Assembly (NCBI GenBank): GCA_026398715.1
Contig: JAPLSI010000106.1
Span: 1-5,882 of the forward strand
From: Gammaproteobacteria bacterium
GTDB lineage: Bacteria > Pseudomonadota > Gammaproteobacteria > Xanthomonadales > Xanthomonadaceae
Length of the DNA: 5,882 bases
Direction: 5' to 3'
The notes under the pieces are model-generated. The model saw only the letters and a program-made list of their open reading frames with translations. It did no database searches and was not told where the DNA came from. A program made the translations under genes and the position numbers. Position 1 is the stretch's first letter. Each line of letters starts with the position of its first letter. This document shows positions 1 to 5,882 of this stretch, one piece after another.

Positions 1-943
1 CGCGGCGGAAATCCTTCCCGAACTCGTGCGCCGTGGCGTGCGCCCGGATGCGGTGACCGACCAGACCTCCGCGCATGATCCGCTGAACGGTTACCTTCCC
101 GCCGGCTGGACGCTGGAGCAGTGGTGGGACCGCCAGAAGACCGATCCGCAATCGGTCATCGACGCCGCCAAGCACTCGATGCGCGTGCATGTCGAGGCGA
201 TGCTGCATTTCGAGGATCTCGGCATTCCGACCTTCGACTACGGCAACAACATCCGGCAGATGGCCAAGGACGTTGGCTGCCACGATGCCTTCGACTTCCC
301 GGGCTTCGTGCCGGCCTATGTGCGTCCGCTTTTTTGCCGGGGCGTGGGTCCGTTCCGTTGGGTGGCCCTGAGCGGCGACCCCGAGGACATCTACAAGACC
401 GACGCGCGGGTCAAGGAACTTCTCCCCGACGACAAGCACCTGCATCGCTGGCTGGACATGGCGCGCGAGCGCATCAGCTTCCAGGGCTTGCCGGCGCGCA
501 TCTGCTGGGTCGGCCTGGGCGATCGCCACAGGCTGGCGCTGGCCTTCAATGAAATGGTGCGCAACGGCGAACTGTCAGCGCCCATCGTGATCGGCCGCGA
601 CCACCTCGATTCCGGTTCGGTCGCGTCCCCGAATCGAGAGACCGAAGCGATGCTCGACGGCTCGGACGCCGTGTCGGATTGGCCCTTGCTGAATGCGATG
701 CTGAATGTCGCCGGCGGCGCGACCTGGGTGTCGCTGCACCATGGCGGTGGCGTGGGCATGGGCTACAGCCAGCACAGTGGCGTGGTCATCGTGGCCGACG
801 GCAGCGAGGCCGCCGACCGGCGCCTGGCGCGCGTACTCTGGAACGACCCGGGCACGGGCGTGATGCGCCATGCCGATGCGGGCTACGAGATCGCCAAGGC
901 CTGTGCGCGCGAACAGGGCCTGCACCTGCCCATGGTCGATTGA
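1..943 (+). CDS. hutU: Urocanate hydratase (urocanase), 3' part; 5' end outside window
   Basis: Urocanase (EC 4.2.1.49) converts urocanate to 4-imidazolone-5-propionate in the second step of cytosolic histidine degradation, using tightly bound NAD+ as an electrophile. The reading frame is open from base 2 to the TGA at 941-943, giving 313 visible codons of a family of about 555 residues, so roughly the first 240 residues, including the glycine-rich NAD-binding region, lie upstream. Family signatures are intact: [18 protein letters not shown] near the left edge, [24 protein letters not shown] with the conserved cysteine at 335-337 (equivalent of Cys410 in Pseudomonas putida), [11 protein letters not shown], and [13 protein letters not shown] at about 742-780. 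An internal GTG at 26 lies within conserved sequence and is not the real start. There is no frameshift or missing motif in the visible part. The other hut genes are not in view, and the next gene is separated by 168 bases with its own leader, so hutU probably ends its operon here. Confidence 0.96.
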   Translation, partial: AAEILPELVRRGVRPDAVTDQTSAHDPLNGYLPAGWTLEQWWDRQKTDPQSVIDAAKHSMRVHVEAMLHFEDLGIPTFDYGNNIRQMAKDVGCHDAFDFPGFVPAYVRPLFCRGVGPFRWVALSGDPEDIYKTDARVKELLPDDKHLHRWLDMARERISFQGLPARICWVGLGDRHRLALAFNEMVRNGELSAPIVIGRDHLDSGSVASPNRETEAMLDGSDAVSDWPLLNAMLNVAGGATWVSLHHGGGVGMGYSQHSGVVIVADGSEAADRRLARVLWNDPGTGVMRHADAGYEIAKACAREQGLHLPMVD

Positions 944-994
944 CGCGGCCCGCCTTCCGAACGCCGGTCAACCGGTCGAGGGGCCCTGCGTTTT

Positions 995-1021
995 CTGGGA
1001 GACGGCTCACGCCCTTCCCAG
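995..1021 (+). other. Hairpin downstream of hutU, no U-tract
   Basis: CTGGGA at 995-1000 pairs perfectly with TCCCAG at 1016-1021. A G-T pair and an inner GGC/GCC stem (1004-1006 with 1011-1013) close on a TCAC tetraloop. It sits about 50 bases after the hutU stop, where a transcript end could be expected, but on the plus strand it is followed by CCACGAATG and not a T-run. It may be a 3' end stabiliser or a Rho-associated structure, or it may be incidental. Confidence 0.4.
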
Positions 1022-1028
1022 CCACGAA

Positions 1029-1037
1029 TGATATTCT
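1029..1037 (+). promoter_or_regulatory. Possible extended -10 promoter element for the protease gene
   Basis: TGATATTCT has the TGn extension followed by TATTCT, which matches 4 of 6 positions of the sigma-70 -10 consensus. It stands out in an otherwise GC-rich gap. A transcript starting near 1044 would begin just before the paired leader hairpins. No convincing -35 hexamer lies 16-18 bases upstream (the sequence there is about ACGCCC), so the call is weak. Confidence 0.25.
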
Positions 1038-1046
1038 CGGGGCAGT

Positions 1047-1090
1047 GGACACCCCCCATCGGGATGTCCGGGCGGCATGCGTCGCCGCCC
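1047..1090 (+). other. Two adjacent leader hairpins upstream of the protease gene
   Basis: The first hairpin (1047-1069) pairs GGACA-CCC with GGG-A-TGTCC, giving 8 pairs with one bulged A and a six-base loop. The second (1070-1090) is a perfect 7-pair stem, GGGCGGC with GCCGCCC, around the loop ATGCGTC. They abut with no spacer and end 10 bases before the GGAG ribosome-binding site. They could stabilise the 5' end or control expression. I do not recognise a known riboswitch or thermometer class, and the ribosome-binding site is not visibly sequestered in either stem. Confidence 0.45.
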
Positions 1091-1100
1091 CAGGCCTTTC

Positions 1101-1104
1101 GGAG
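1101..1104 (+). promoter_or_regulatory. Ribosome-binding site that decides the TTG start
   Basis: GGAG is followed by a seven-base spacer (ATTTATC) and then TTG at 1112-1114, which is in frame with the protease. The in-frame ATG at 1028 has no comparable site, and using it would put 28 non-signal residues ahead of a clean signal peptide. Confidence 0.7.
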
Positions 1105-1111
1105 ATTTATC

Positions 1112-4012
1112 TTGTCCACACTGCCGTTGCGTCCGGTCCTGAAGTTCGCCTTCGCCCTCATCGCCCTGCTTGGATTGGCCACGACCGGCCAGGCCAACTC
1201 GATCGACGGCGGCAAGCAAAAATCCTTCGACCAGTTCATCGTCCAGTTCGAGCCCGGATCGCAGGCGTTCGCCAACAGCGCCGCTCGCCAGCGTGCGCTC
1301 GCCGCTTCGGTCCAGGGCCAGGGCCTTTCCGTCAGCCACCTGCACCGGATGGGTATCGGCGCCGACGTCATCAAGCTCAATCGAAAGCTGAACTATCGGG
1401 CGGCCGAGGCGTACATGAATCGCCTGCGCCGCAACCCCAACGTGAAGTACGTGGAGATCGACCGGATCCTGCGGCCCACCTTCGTTCCCAACGATTCGTT
1501 CTACGCCGGCAACCAGTGGCATTACTTCGAGGCGACCGGCGGCATCGGCATGCCCGCCGCCTGGGACCTGTCCACCGGCAGCGGCGTGGTGGTCGCCGTG
1601 CTCGATACCGGCATCACCACGCACTCCGACCTGGCGGCGAATCTCGTGGCCGGTTACGACTTCATCAAAGACATCACGACGGCGCGTGACGGCAATGGTC
1701 GCGACTCCGACCCCAGCGACTTGGGCGACTGGGTCGAGGCGAATGGCTGCGCCGATGGCGGCCCCGCCCAGGCCGAAGACTCAAGTTGGCACGGTACGCA
1801 CGTGGCCGGCACCATCGCCGCGGTCACCAACAATGCCAAAGGCGTGGCGGGCATCGCCTACAACGCGAAGGTCATGCCGCTTCGCGTCCTGGGCCGTTGC
1901 GGTGGCCTCAGTTCCGACATTTCCGATGCCGTGTACTGGGCCGCGGGTGGCGCTGTTTCCGGCGTCCCGAACAATGCGAACCCGGTGGAAGTGATCAACA
2001 TGAGCCTCGGCGGCGAAGGCGCCTGCGGGCCCAGCGCCCAGGCGGCCATCGACTTTGCCGTTGCCGCGGGCGCGGTGGTGGTGATTTCCGCCGGCAACGA
2101 CAATGCCGACACCAGTCTCTACCAGCCCGCCAATTGCGCGAACGTGATTGTGGTAGGCGCGACCACGCGTAACGGCGCCAAGTCCAGCTTCTCCAATTTC
2201 GGAACGACCGTGGATGTGTCCGCGCCCGGTGGCGGCGACGGCAGCTTCATCGTTTCAACCTGGAATGACGGCCTTACGGGTCCGGGCGCAGAGGCCTACA
2301 TCGGCATGCAGGGCACGTCCATGTCGGCGCCGCATGTGGCGGGAACGGCCGCGTTGATGCAGAGCCTGGCCGCAAGTTCACCGGCCGCTGTCGAAAGCGT
2401 GCTCAAGAGCACCGCGCGGGCCTTGCCGGTTCCCTGCGCGCAGGGTTGCGGCACCGGCATCATCAATGCCTTGAGCGCCGTCGCTGGCGTGACGAGCGGC
2501 GTACTCACCATCAGCGACGTGACCCTGTCCGAAGGGGATGCCGGCACGAAGACCTTCAACTTCACCGTCAACCTGTCCAAGGCGATGGGCGTGCCGGTGA
2601 CCTTCGACGTCGCCACCACCAATGGCAGCGCGACCGCGGGCAGCGACTACGTGGCGCTGAGCCTTCCGGGCCAGAGCATCGCAGCGGGCGCCACCAGCAA
2701 GATCTTTTCGGTGACCGTCAACGGCGACACGACCGCGGAAGCCGATGAGACCTTCACGGTGAACGTCAGCAACGTGGTGGGCATCGCCACGGCGAAGACA
2801 CAGGGGCTCGGCACCATCCTCAACGACGACACGACCGCGCTGTCCAATGGCGTGGCGGCCGGCCCGATCGCGGGTGCCGGCGGCACCAAGTTCCTGTATT
2901 CGCTGGTCGTGCCCTCGGGCAAGACCTCGGTGACCTTCACCACGACGGGCGGCACCGGGGACGCCGACCTCTACGCCAAGCTCGGATCCATTCCGACCAC
3001 CGTTGACGCCAATTGCGCTTCCGAAGGCGTCACCACCGAGGAAACCTGCGCCATCCCCAATCCGGTCGCTGGCACGTATTACGTCCTCGTGTACGCCTAC
3101 TCGACGATTAGTGGCGTGACGCTGACTGGGCAGTACTTGCCTGGCGATGCAGCCACGCTGTCCGTTGGTGACGTGGTGGTCACCGAGGGCAATAGCGGCA
3201 CGACGTTGGCCACCTTCCCGATCACGTTGTCGCAGTCGCAGGGCACGCCGGTCACGTTCGACGTCTACACCGACAACGGGACTGCCGGCGAAGGCGCCGA
3301 CTACGTGGCCAAGGCGCTGCAGGGGCAGTCCATCGCCGCCGGGCAAACGCTCTTGAATTTCACTGTCAGCGTCAATGGCGATACGGCTATCGAGAACAAC
3401 GAGACCTTCACCGTCAACCTGGTGAACGCCTCTGGCGCCCCGGTCAGCAAGGGCCAGGGCCTAGGACGCATCAACAACGACGATGCCGCATCGCTGAGCA
3501 TTGCCGATGTGCTGGTCAACGAGGGCAACAGTGGAACCGGCACCGCGACCTTCGTCGTGCGCCTTTCCGCACCGCTGCCCAATCCCGTTTCCTTCAACAT
3601 CGCCACCAGCAACGGAACGGCCACGGCCGGAAGCGACTACGTGGCGCGATCGCAGACGGGCAAGTTCATGGACGCGGGCCGCACGACGCAGGCCTTCGAC
3701 GTGGTCATCAATGGCGATGTCACCGTCGAGTCCACCGAATCCTTCAACGTCACGATCAGCAACGTCAGCGGCGCCACCCTGGCCGATGGCAGTGCGGTCG
3801 CCTTGATCAGCAATGACGACGGTGCGGTTGCGCCCGCGCCGGGAAGCTTCTCGGCCCAGGGCTACTCCGTGGCGCCAGTAGTGGTCGTGGACGATTTGTC
3901 GTCGGACAGGGCGAAGACCCGTGATCTGGATTGCGCGTCCGAAAAATCCAAAGCCGAGGCGCGCCGTCGTGGCAGGTCCGTTGCCCACTGCCGCAAGCCC
4001 GTCCAGCACTAG
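1112..4012 (+). CDS. Secreted subtilisin-family (S8) serine protease with Calx-beta and PPC domains
   Basis: This predicts a 966-residue exported serine endopeptidase. The TTG start is chosen because of the GGAG at 1101 and because it opens directly into a signal peptide (R7/K11, hydrophobic 12-23, cleavage likely after GQA at 28). Residues about 36-118 resemble an I9 inhibitor propeptide, with the mature enzyme beginning near NDSFYAGNQWHY (127-138). The catalytic triad is complete: Asp165 (VLDTG), His227 (SWHGTHVAG) and Ser403 (GTSMSAPHVAG), with oxyanion Asn329 (SAGNDN). The DGNGRDSDP segment, GRCGGLSSDIS and several conserved cysteines fit the AprV/BprV/Xanthomonas extracellular-protease group. 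C-terminal modules are Calx-beta 1 (464-573), bacterial pre-peptidase C-terminal domain PPC (577-675), Calx-beta 2 (682-791), Calx-beta 3 (793-903), and a basic tail (904-966) with Cys941 and Cys960. The Calx-beta domains keep the acidic calcium motifs (EGN/EGD, GSDY, NGDT, NDD). A PPC domain placed between Calx-beta domains, not at the C-terminus, is less usual. The physiological substrate is unknown. Confidence 0.93.
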   Translation: MSTLPLRPVLKFAFALIALLGLATTGQANSIDGGKQKSFDQFIVQFEPGSQAFANSAARQRALAASVQGQGLSVSHLHRMGIGADVIKLNRKLNYRAAEAYMNRLRRNPNVKYVEIDRILRPTFVPNDSFYAGNQWHYFEATGGIGMPAAWDLSTGSGVVVAVLDTGITTHSDLAANLVAGYDFIKDITTARDGNGRDSDPSDLGDWVEANGCADGGPAQAEDSSWHGTHVAGTIAAVTNNAKGVAGIAYNAKVMPLRVLGRCGGLSSDISDAVYWAAGGAVSGVPNNANPVEVINMSLGGEGACGPSAQAAIDFAVAAGAVVVISAGNDNADTSLYQPANCANVIVVGATTRNGAKSSFSNFGTTVDVSAPGGGDGSFIVSTWNDGLTGPGAEAYIGMQGTSMSAPHVAGTAALMQSLAASSPAAVESVLKSTARALPVPCAQGCGTGIINALSAVAGVTSGVLTISDVTLSEGDAGTKTFNFTVNLSKAMGVPVTFDVATTNGSATAGSDYVALSLPGQSIAAGATSKIFSVTVNGDTTAEADETFTVNVSNVVGIATAKTQGLGTILNDDTTALSNGVAAGPIAGAGGTKFLYSLVVPSGKTSVTFTTTGGTGDADLYAKLGSIPTTVDANCASEGVTTEETCAIPNPVAGTYYVLVYAYSTISGVTLTGQYLPGDAATLSVGDVVVTEGNSGTTLATFPITLSQSQGTPVTFDVYTDNGTAGEGADYVAKALQGQSIAAGQTLLNFTVSVNGDTAIENNETFTVNLVNASGAPVSKGQGLGRINNDDAASLSIADVLVNEGNSGTGTATFVVRLSAPLPNPVSFNIATSNGTATAGSDYVARSQTGKFMDAGRTTQAFDVVINGDVTVESTESFNVTISNVSGATLADGSAVALISNDDGAVAPAPGSFSAQGYSVAPVVVVDDLSSDRAKTRDLDCASEKSKAEARRRGRSVAHCRKPVQH
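3155..3820 (+). repeat. Calx-beta pair, copy 1 (protease residues 682-903)
   Basis: These 222 codons encode Calx-beta 2 and 3 of the protease, each about 110 residues and ending in NDD. The block aligns without any gap to the block at 5075-5740 (constant offset 1920), with about 122 of 222 residues identical by hand count. A 24-base exact match lies at 3399-3422 and 5319-5342, covering ETFTVNL. Similarity stops at the domain edges on both sides. Calx-beta 1 (about 2501-2830) is a third, more diverged family member within the same gene. Confidence 0.8.
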
Positions 4013-4026
4013 GCGCCTGCGGGCGC
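4013..4026 (+). other. Small hairpin between protease stop and next start
   Basis: GCGCC (4013-4017) pairs with GGCGC (4022-4026) around the tetraloop TGCG, directly after the TAG stop at 4010-4012. The whole 27-base gap (4013-4039) lacks a purine-rich ribosome-binding site ahead of the ATG at 4040. The hairpin may affect re-initiation or coupling. It is too short and lacks the U-tract needed for a terminator. Confidence 0.3.
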
Positions 4027-4039
4027 GGCTAGCGCACCG

Positions 4040-5821
4040 ATGAGGCCGGTCGCGGCGGTTTGCGGCTGCCTGATGGCTGTATTGGTTGCCCAGGGTTCCG
4101 CAGCCAACGCGCTTCCCCGGTTTCCCGCGCAAGCCGTGTGGAACCGGGACATCAGCCAGGACGCTGTGCACCCGTCGTCGGCGACGATGATGTCCACCCT
4201 GGTTGCCGCCGGCGGATTCGGCTATGGCCGGATGCAGATCGATTTCTCGATGCACGTGGTCAATGCACCGGCCGACGCGCCGACCCGTACGATCATCGGC
4301 TACCCCACGCCCGGTGAATATTATTCGCCCGATTGCGAGCCGGTCGGCAGCACGATGCCCGTGCCTGCCAATGCCGCCATCGAGGGCAACACCGGCCTGG
4401 CCTGCGCCAACGCGAGCGACGATTGCCACCTGCTGGTCGTGCAGGGCAACAATCTTTACGAAGCCTACCGCGCCAACGCCAGTGGCGGCAGCGGCCTGCA
4501 GTCGCAATGCCTCGCGTTGTGGAAACTCGACTTCGTCTATCCCGATGACAATCGGGGCGACCATTGCACCAGTGCCGACGCGGCGGGGTTCCCGATCGCG
4601 CCACTGCTGTTCAACGCAGACGAAGTGTTTGCTGCGATGCAGGGCGTCGAGGGCGACCTGGGCCACGCGTTGCGATTCATTTTGCCCAATGCGCGCATGG
4701 CGTCGGCGTCGGGCATCAAATTCTATGTGCGGCCCGCAAGCCATGCCGGCGGCCCCAGCGGTCCCGAGGCGAGCGTTCCCTATGGGTCGCGGCTGCGGCT
4801 GCGTCGCGACTTCCCCGTGCACCTGTATCCGGCGTCGGCACGGGTGGTCCTGCGCACCATGCAGCGCTACGGCATCGTGCTTGCCGATGGCGGAAACATC
4901 GCGTTGACGGCAGAGAGCGACCTGTTCACCACCCATACCTGGGCCGAACTGGGGATCAACTCGCGCGTGTTCGACCAGGCGGTGCCGTCGGCGCCCGTGT
5001 TGGCGCAGGATTTCGTGGTGCTTGATACCGGGCCGCGAATCGTCGAGACCTACGACTGCGTGCGCAATCCACCGATGCTTGCCGTCGCTGGAGCCAGCGC
5101 GTCCGAAGGCAACGCCGGCACGAAGGTTTTCGATTTCGTGGTGAAGGCGTCGGAACCGGGCGCCGGTCCGATCAGCTTCGACATATTCACCGAGAACGGA
5201 AGCGCGGCGTCGGGCAGCGACTATGCGTCGAACGCCATCATCGGCAAGACGATCCCGGCAGGGCAGGCCAGTACGACGTTTGCGGTGACGGTCAACGGCG
5301 ATACCGCGATCGAATCGCACGAGACCTTCACCGTCAACCTGGCCAATCCCTCGTCGGCGACGATAAGCCTGGCCCAGGCGCAGGGCCGCATCGTCAATGA
5401 CGACCTGCCGTCGCTGTCGATCGCCGACGCATCGGTGACGGAGGGCAATTCGGGAATCGTCACCGCGACGTTCGTGGTGCAACTGTCCGCGCCAGCCAGC
5501 GCGCCGGTGAGCTTCGATGTCGCAACCGGCAATGGCAGTGCACAGGCGGGCAGCGACTACCAGGCACGCGTCCAGGCAGGTCGGATCATCGATCCGGGAA
5601 GGACGCGGGTGTTGTTCGAGGTGGCAGTGCAGGGGGATGCCCTGGTCGAGTCGACGGAGACGTTTTCGGTCACCGTCGGAAACGTTGCGGGAGCAACGTT
5701 GCTCGATGGCGCGGCGACCGGCAGCATTGGCAATGACGACAGTCCCGCGGTGCGCGCCCAGGCAATCAAGGGCAAGGCAAGTGGGAAGCGGAGCCCTCAA
5801 GTAAAACGGGACGACCCATAG
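4040..5821 (+). CDS. Secreted protein: uncharacterised N-terminal domain plus two Calx-beta domains
   Basis: This is a 593-residue predicted exported protein of unknown function. Residues 1-24 form a signal peptide with cleavage likely after ANA (22-24). Residues about 25-340 form a domain I cannot name. It resembles, from memory, an unnamed secreted family in acidobacteria, actinobacteria and proteobacteria, with recognisable blocks HLLVV (130-134), TSADAAG (177-183), DEVF (194-197), HALRF (209-213), YVRPASH (229-235), PYGSRLRLR (247-255) and RTMQRYGIVLADGG (272-285). Six cysteines (99, 122, 129, 157, 176, 340) could form disulfides in the periplasm or outside. Two Calx-beta domains follow (346-455 and 457-567), each ending in NDD, then a basic tail (KGKASGKRSPQVKR). 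ATG 4040 is the only start codon in frame after the upstream stop that keeps the full signal peptide. It lacks a clear ribosome-binding site, so it may be translationally coupled to the protease 27 bases upstream. Candidate roles are binding polysaccharide or surface, or acting as a protease partner; none is shown by the sequence. Confidence 0.88.
   Translation: MRPVAAVCGCLMAVLVAQGSAANALPRFPAQAVWNRDISQDAVHPSSATMMSTLVAAGGFGYGRMQIDFSMHVVNAPADAPTRTIIGYPTPGEYYSPDCEPVGSTMPVPANAAIEGNTGLACANASDDCHLLVVQGNNLYEAYRANASGGSGLQSQCLALWKLDFVYPDDNRGDHCTSADAAGFPIAPLLFNADEVFAAMQGVEGDLGHALRFILPNARMASASGIKFYVRPASHAGGPSGPEASVPYGSRLRLRRDFPVHLYPASARVVLRTMQRYGIVLADGGNIALTAESDLFTTHTWAELGINSRVFDQAVPSAPVLAQDFVVLDTGPRIVETYDCVRNPPMLAVAGASASEGNAGTKVFDFVVKASEPGAGPISFDIFTENGSAASGSDYASNAIIGKTIPAGQASTTFAVTVNGDTAIESHETFTVNLANPSSATISLAQAQGRIVNDDLPSLSIADASVTEGNSGIVTATFVVQLSAPASAPVSFDVATGNGSAQAGSDYQARVQAGRIIDPGRTRVLFEVAVQGDALVESTETFSVTVGNVAGATLLDGAATGSIGNDDSPAVRAQAIKGKASGKRSPQVKRDDP
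5075..5740 (+). repeat. Calx-beta pair, copy 2 (residues 346-567 of the unknown secreted protein)
   Basis: This is the gap-free counterpart of 3155-3820. The second domain matches protease Calx-beta 3 at 69 of 111 residues, sharing SLSIAD, EGNSG, TATFVV, LSAP and VESTE. The first domain matches protease Calx-beta 2 at about 53 of 110 and Calx-beta 1 at about 51 of 110, so its closest relative is not resolved. These are expected to be calcium-stabilised extracellular beta-sandwich modules. Confidence 0.8.
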
Positions 5822-5835
5822 GCCGTCCCGGTTTT
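5803..5835 (+). terminator. Bidirectional intrinsic terminator overlapping the stop codon
   Basis: CGGGACG (5807-5813) pairs perfectly with CGTCCCG (5824-5830). AAAA precedes the stem (5803-5806) and TTTT follows it after one G (5832-5835), so a U-tract exists on both strands. The stem and loop contain the last codons and the TAG (5819-5821) of the upstream gene. This is a sensible end for the protease/unknown-protein unit and would also stop a convergent minus-strand transcript. Confidence 0.75.
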
Positions 5836-5882
5836 CATTCGTCGCTGGCTTGTGTCAGTGACTGTTTTTCAGTCGTACCAGT

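Noticed and set aside
995..1021. Intrinsic terminator for hutU
   Set aside because: The stem is good but no T-run follows it on the plus strand. The TTTT precedes the stem, which does not give a U-tract on the minus strand either.
1028..1111. In-frame ATG at 1028 as the protease start
   Set aside because: It has no good ribosome-binding site, adds 28 residues that bury the signal peptide, and would start within the putative -10 region and run through the leader hairpins. TTG 1112 has GGAG at the right distance.
944..1111. A cyclic-di-GMP or other known riboswitch in the protease leader
   Set aside because: I checked for the conserved GEMM-I core sequences and do not see them. The hairpins match no class I know.
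679..1689. A 336-codon plus-strand open frame bridging hutU and the protease
   Set aside because: It overlaps conserved parts of both genes in another frame, and its Arg/Pro/Gly-rich translation has no family features.
2501..3820. Tandem repeats as a CRISPR-like or mobile array
   Set aside because: The periodicity is about 330 bases of coding sequence corresponding to Calx-beta domains, diverged at the DNA level, with no spacer/repeat pattern and no transposase or inverted ends.
4040..4075. Lipoprotein signal at Cys8/Cys10 of the unknown secreted protein
   Set aside because: Neither cysteine has a proper lipobox, and both lie too close to the N-terminus. An ANA signal-peptidase-I site after a full hydrophobic core fits better.
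3461..5800. A 779-codon open frame on the minus strand across both secreted-protein genes
   Set aside because: It is antisense to two genes with clear domains, its translation is Arg/Gly/His/Ala-rich low-complexity sequence with no motif, and it is explained by GC-rich codon use with repeated Calx-beta coding sequence.

Overview
The window is a GC-rich bacterial segment with three plus-strand genes and no sign of mobile DNA, CRISPR or RNA genes. The strong GC bias at third codon positions, a histidine-utilisation gene, and a secreted subtilase of the AprV/BprV/Xanthomonas extracellular-protease type carrying PPC and Calx-beta modules together suggest a gammaproteobacterium of the Xanthomonadales (Lysobacter/Dokdonella-like). 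This placement is inferred from protein flavour and was not measured.

Layout: (1) 1-943, the C-terminal ~313 codons of urocanate hydratase (hutU), with the 5' part outside the window. (2) 944-1111, a 168-base intergenic region with a hairpin after hutU, a weak extended -10-like element, two back-to-back hairpins in the presumed leader, and a GGAG ribosome-binding site serving a TTG start. (3) 1112-4012, a 966-residue secreted subtilisin-family (S8) serine protease: signal peptide, I9-like propeptide, catalytic domain with Asp165/His227/Ser403, Calx-beta, PPC, Calx-beta, Calx-beta, and a basic two-cysteine tail. (4) 4013-4039, a 27-base gap with a small hairpin and no recognisable ribosome-binding site. 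(5) 4040-5821, a 593-residue secreted protein: signal peptide, a ~320-residue cysteine-containing domain of no named function, two Calx-beta domains and a basic tail. (6) 5803-5835, a bidirectional intrinsic terminator overlapping its stop codon. The last 47 bases may hold the end of a convergent minus-strand gene.

The protease and the unknown secreted protein look like a two-gene transcription unit with one promoter region and one terminator. Their C-terminal Calx-beta pairs align without gaps over 222 residues at about 55% identity by hand count, and the last domains alone at 69 of 111. This points to a shared, duplicated two-domain cassette. A plausible reading is that both proteins are exported and use calcium-stabilised beta modules to reach the same surface, matrix or substrate. 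The hutU gene is cytosolic histidine catabolism and shows no functional link to the other two. Nothing here proves a new system; the most interesting part is the protease/unknown-domain pair with matching C-termini.
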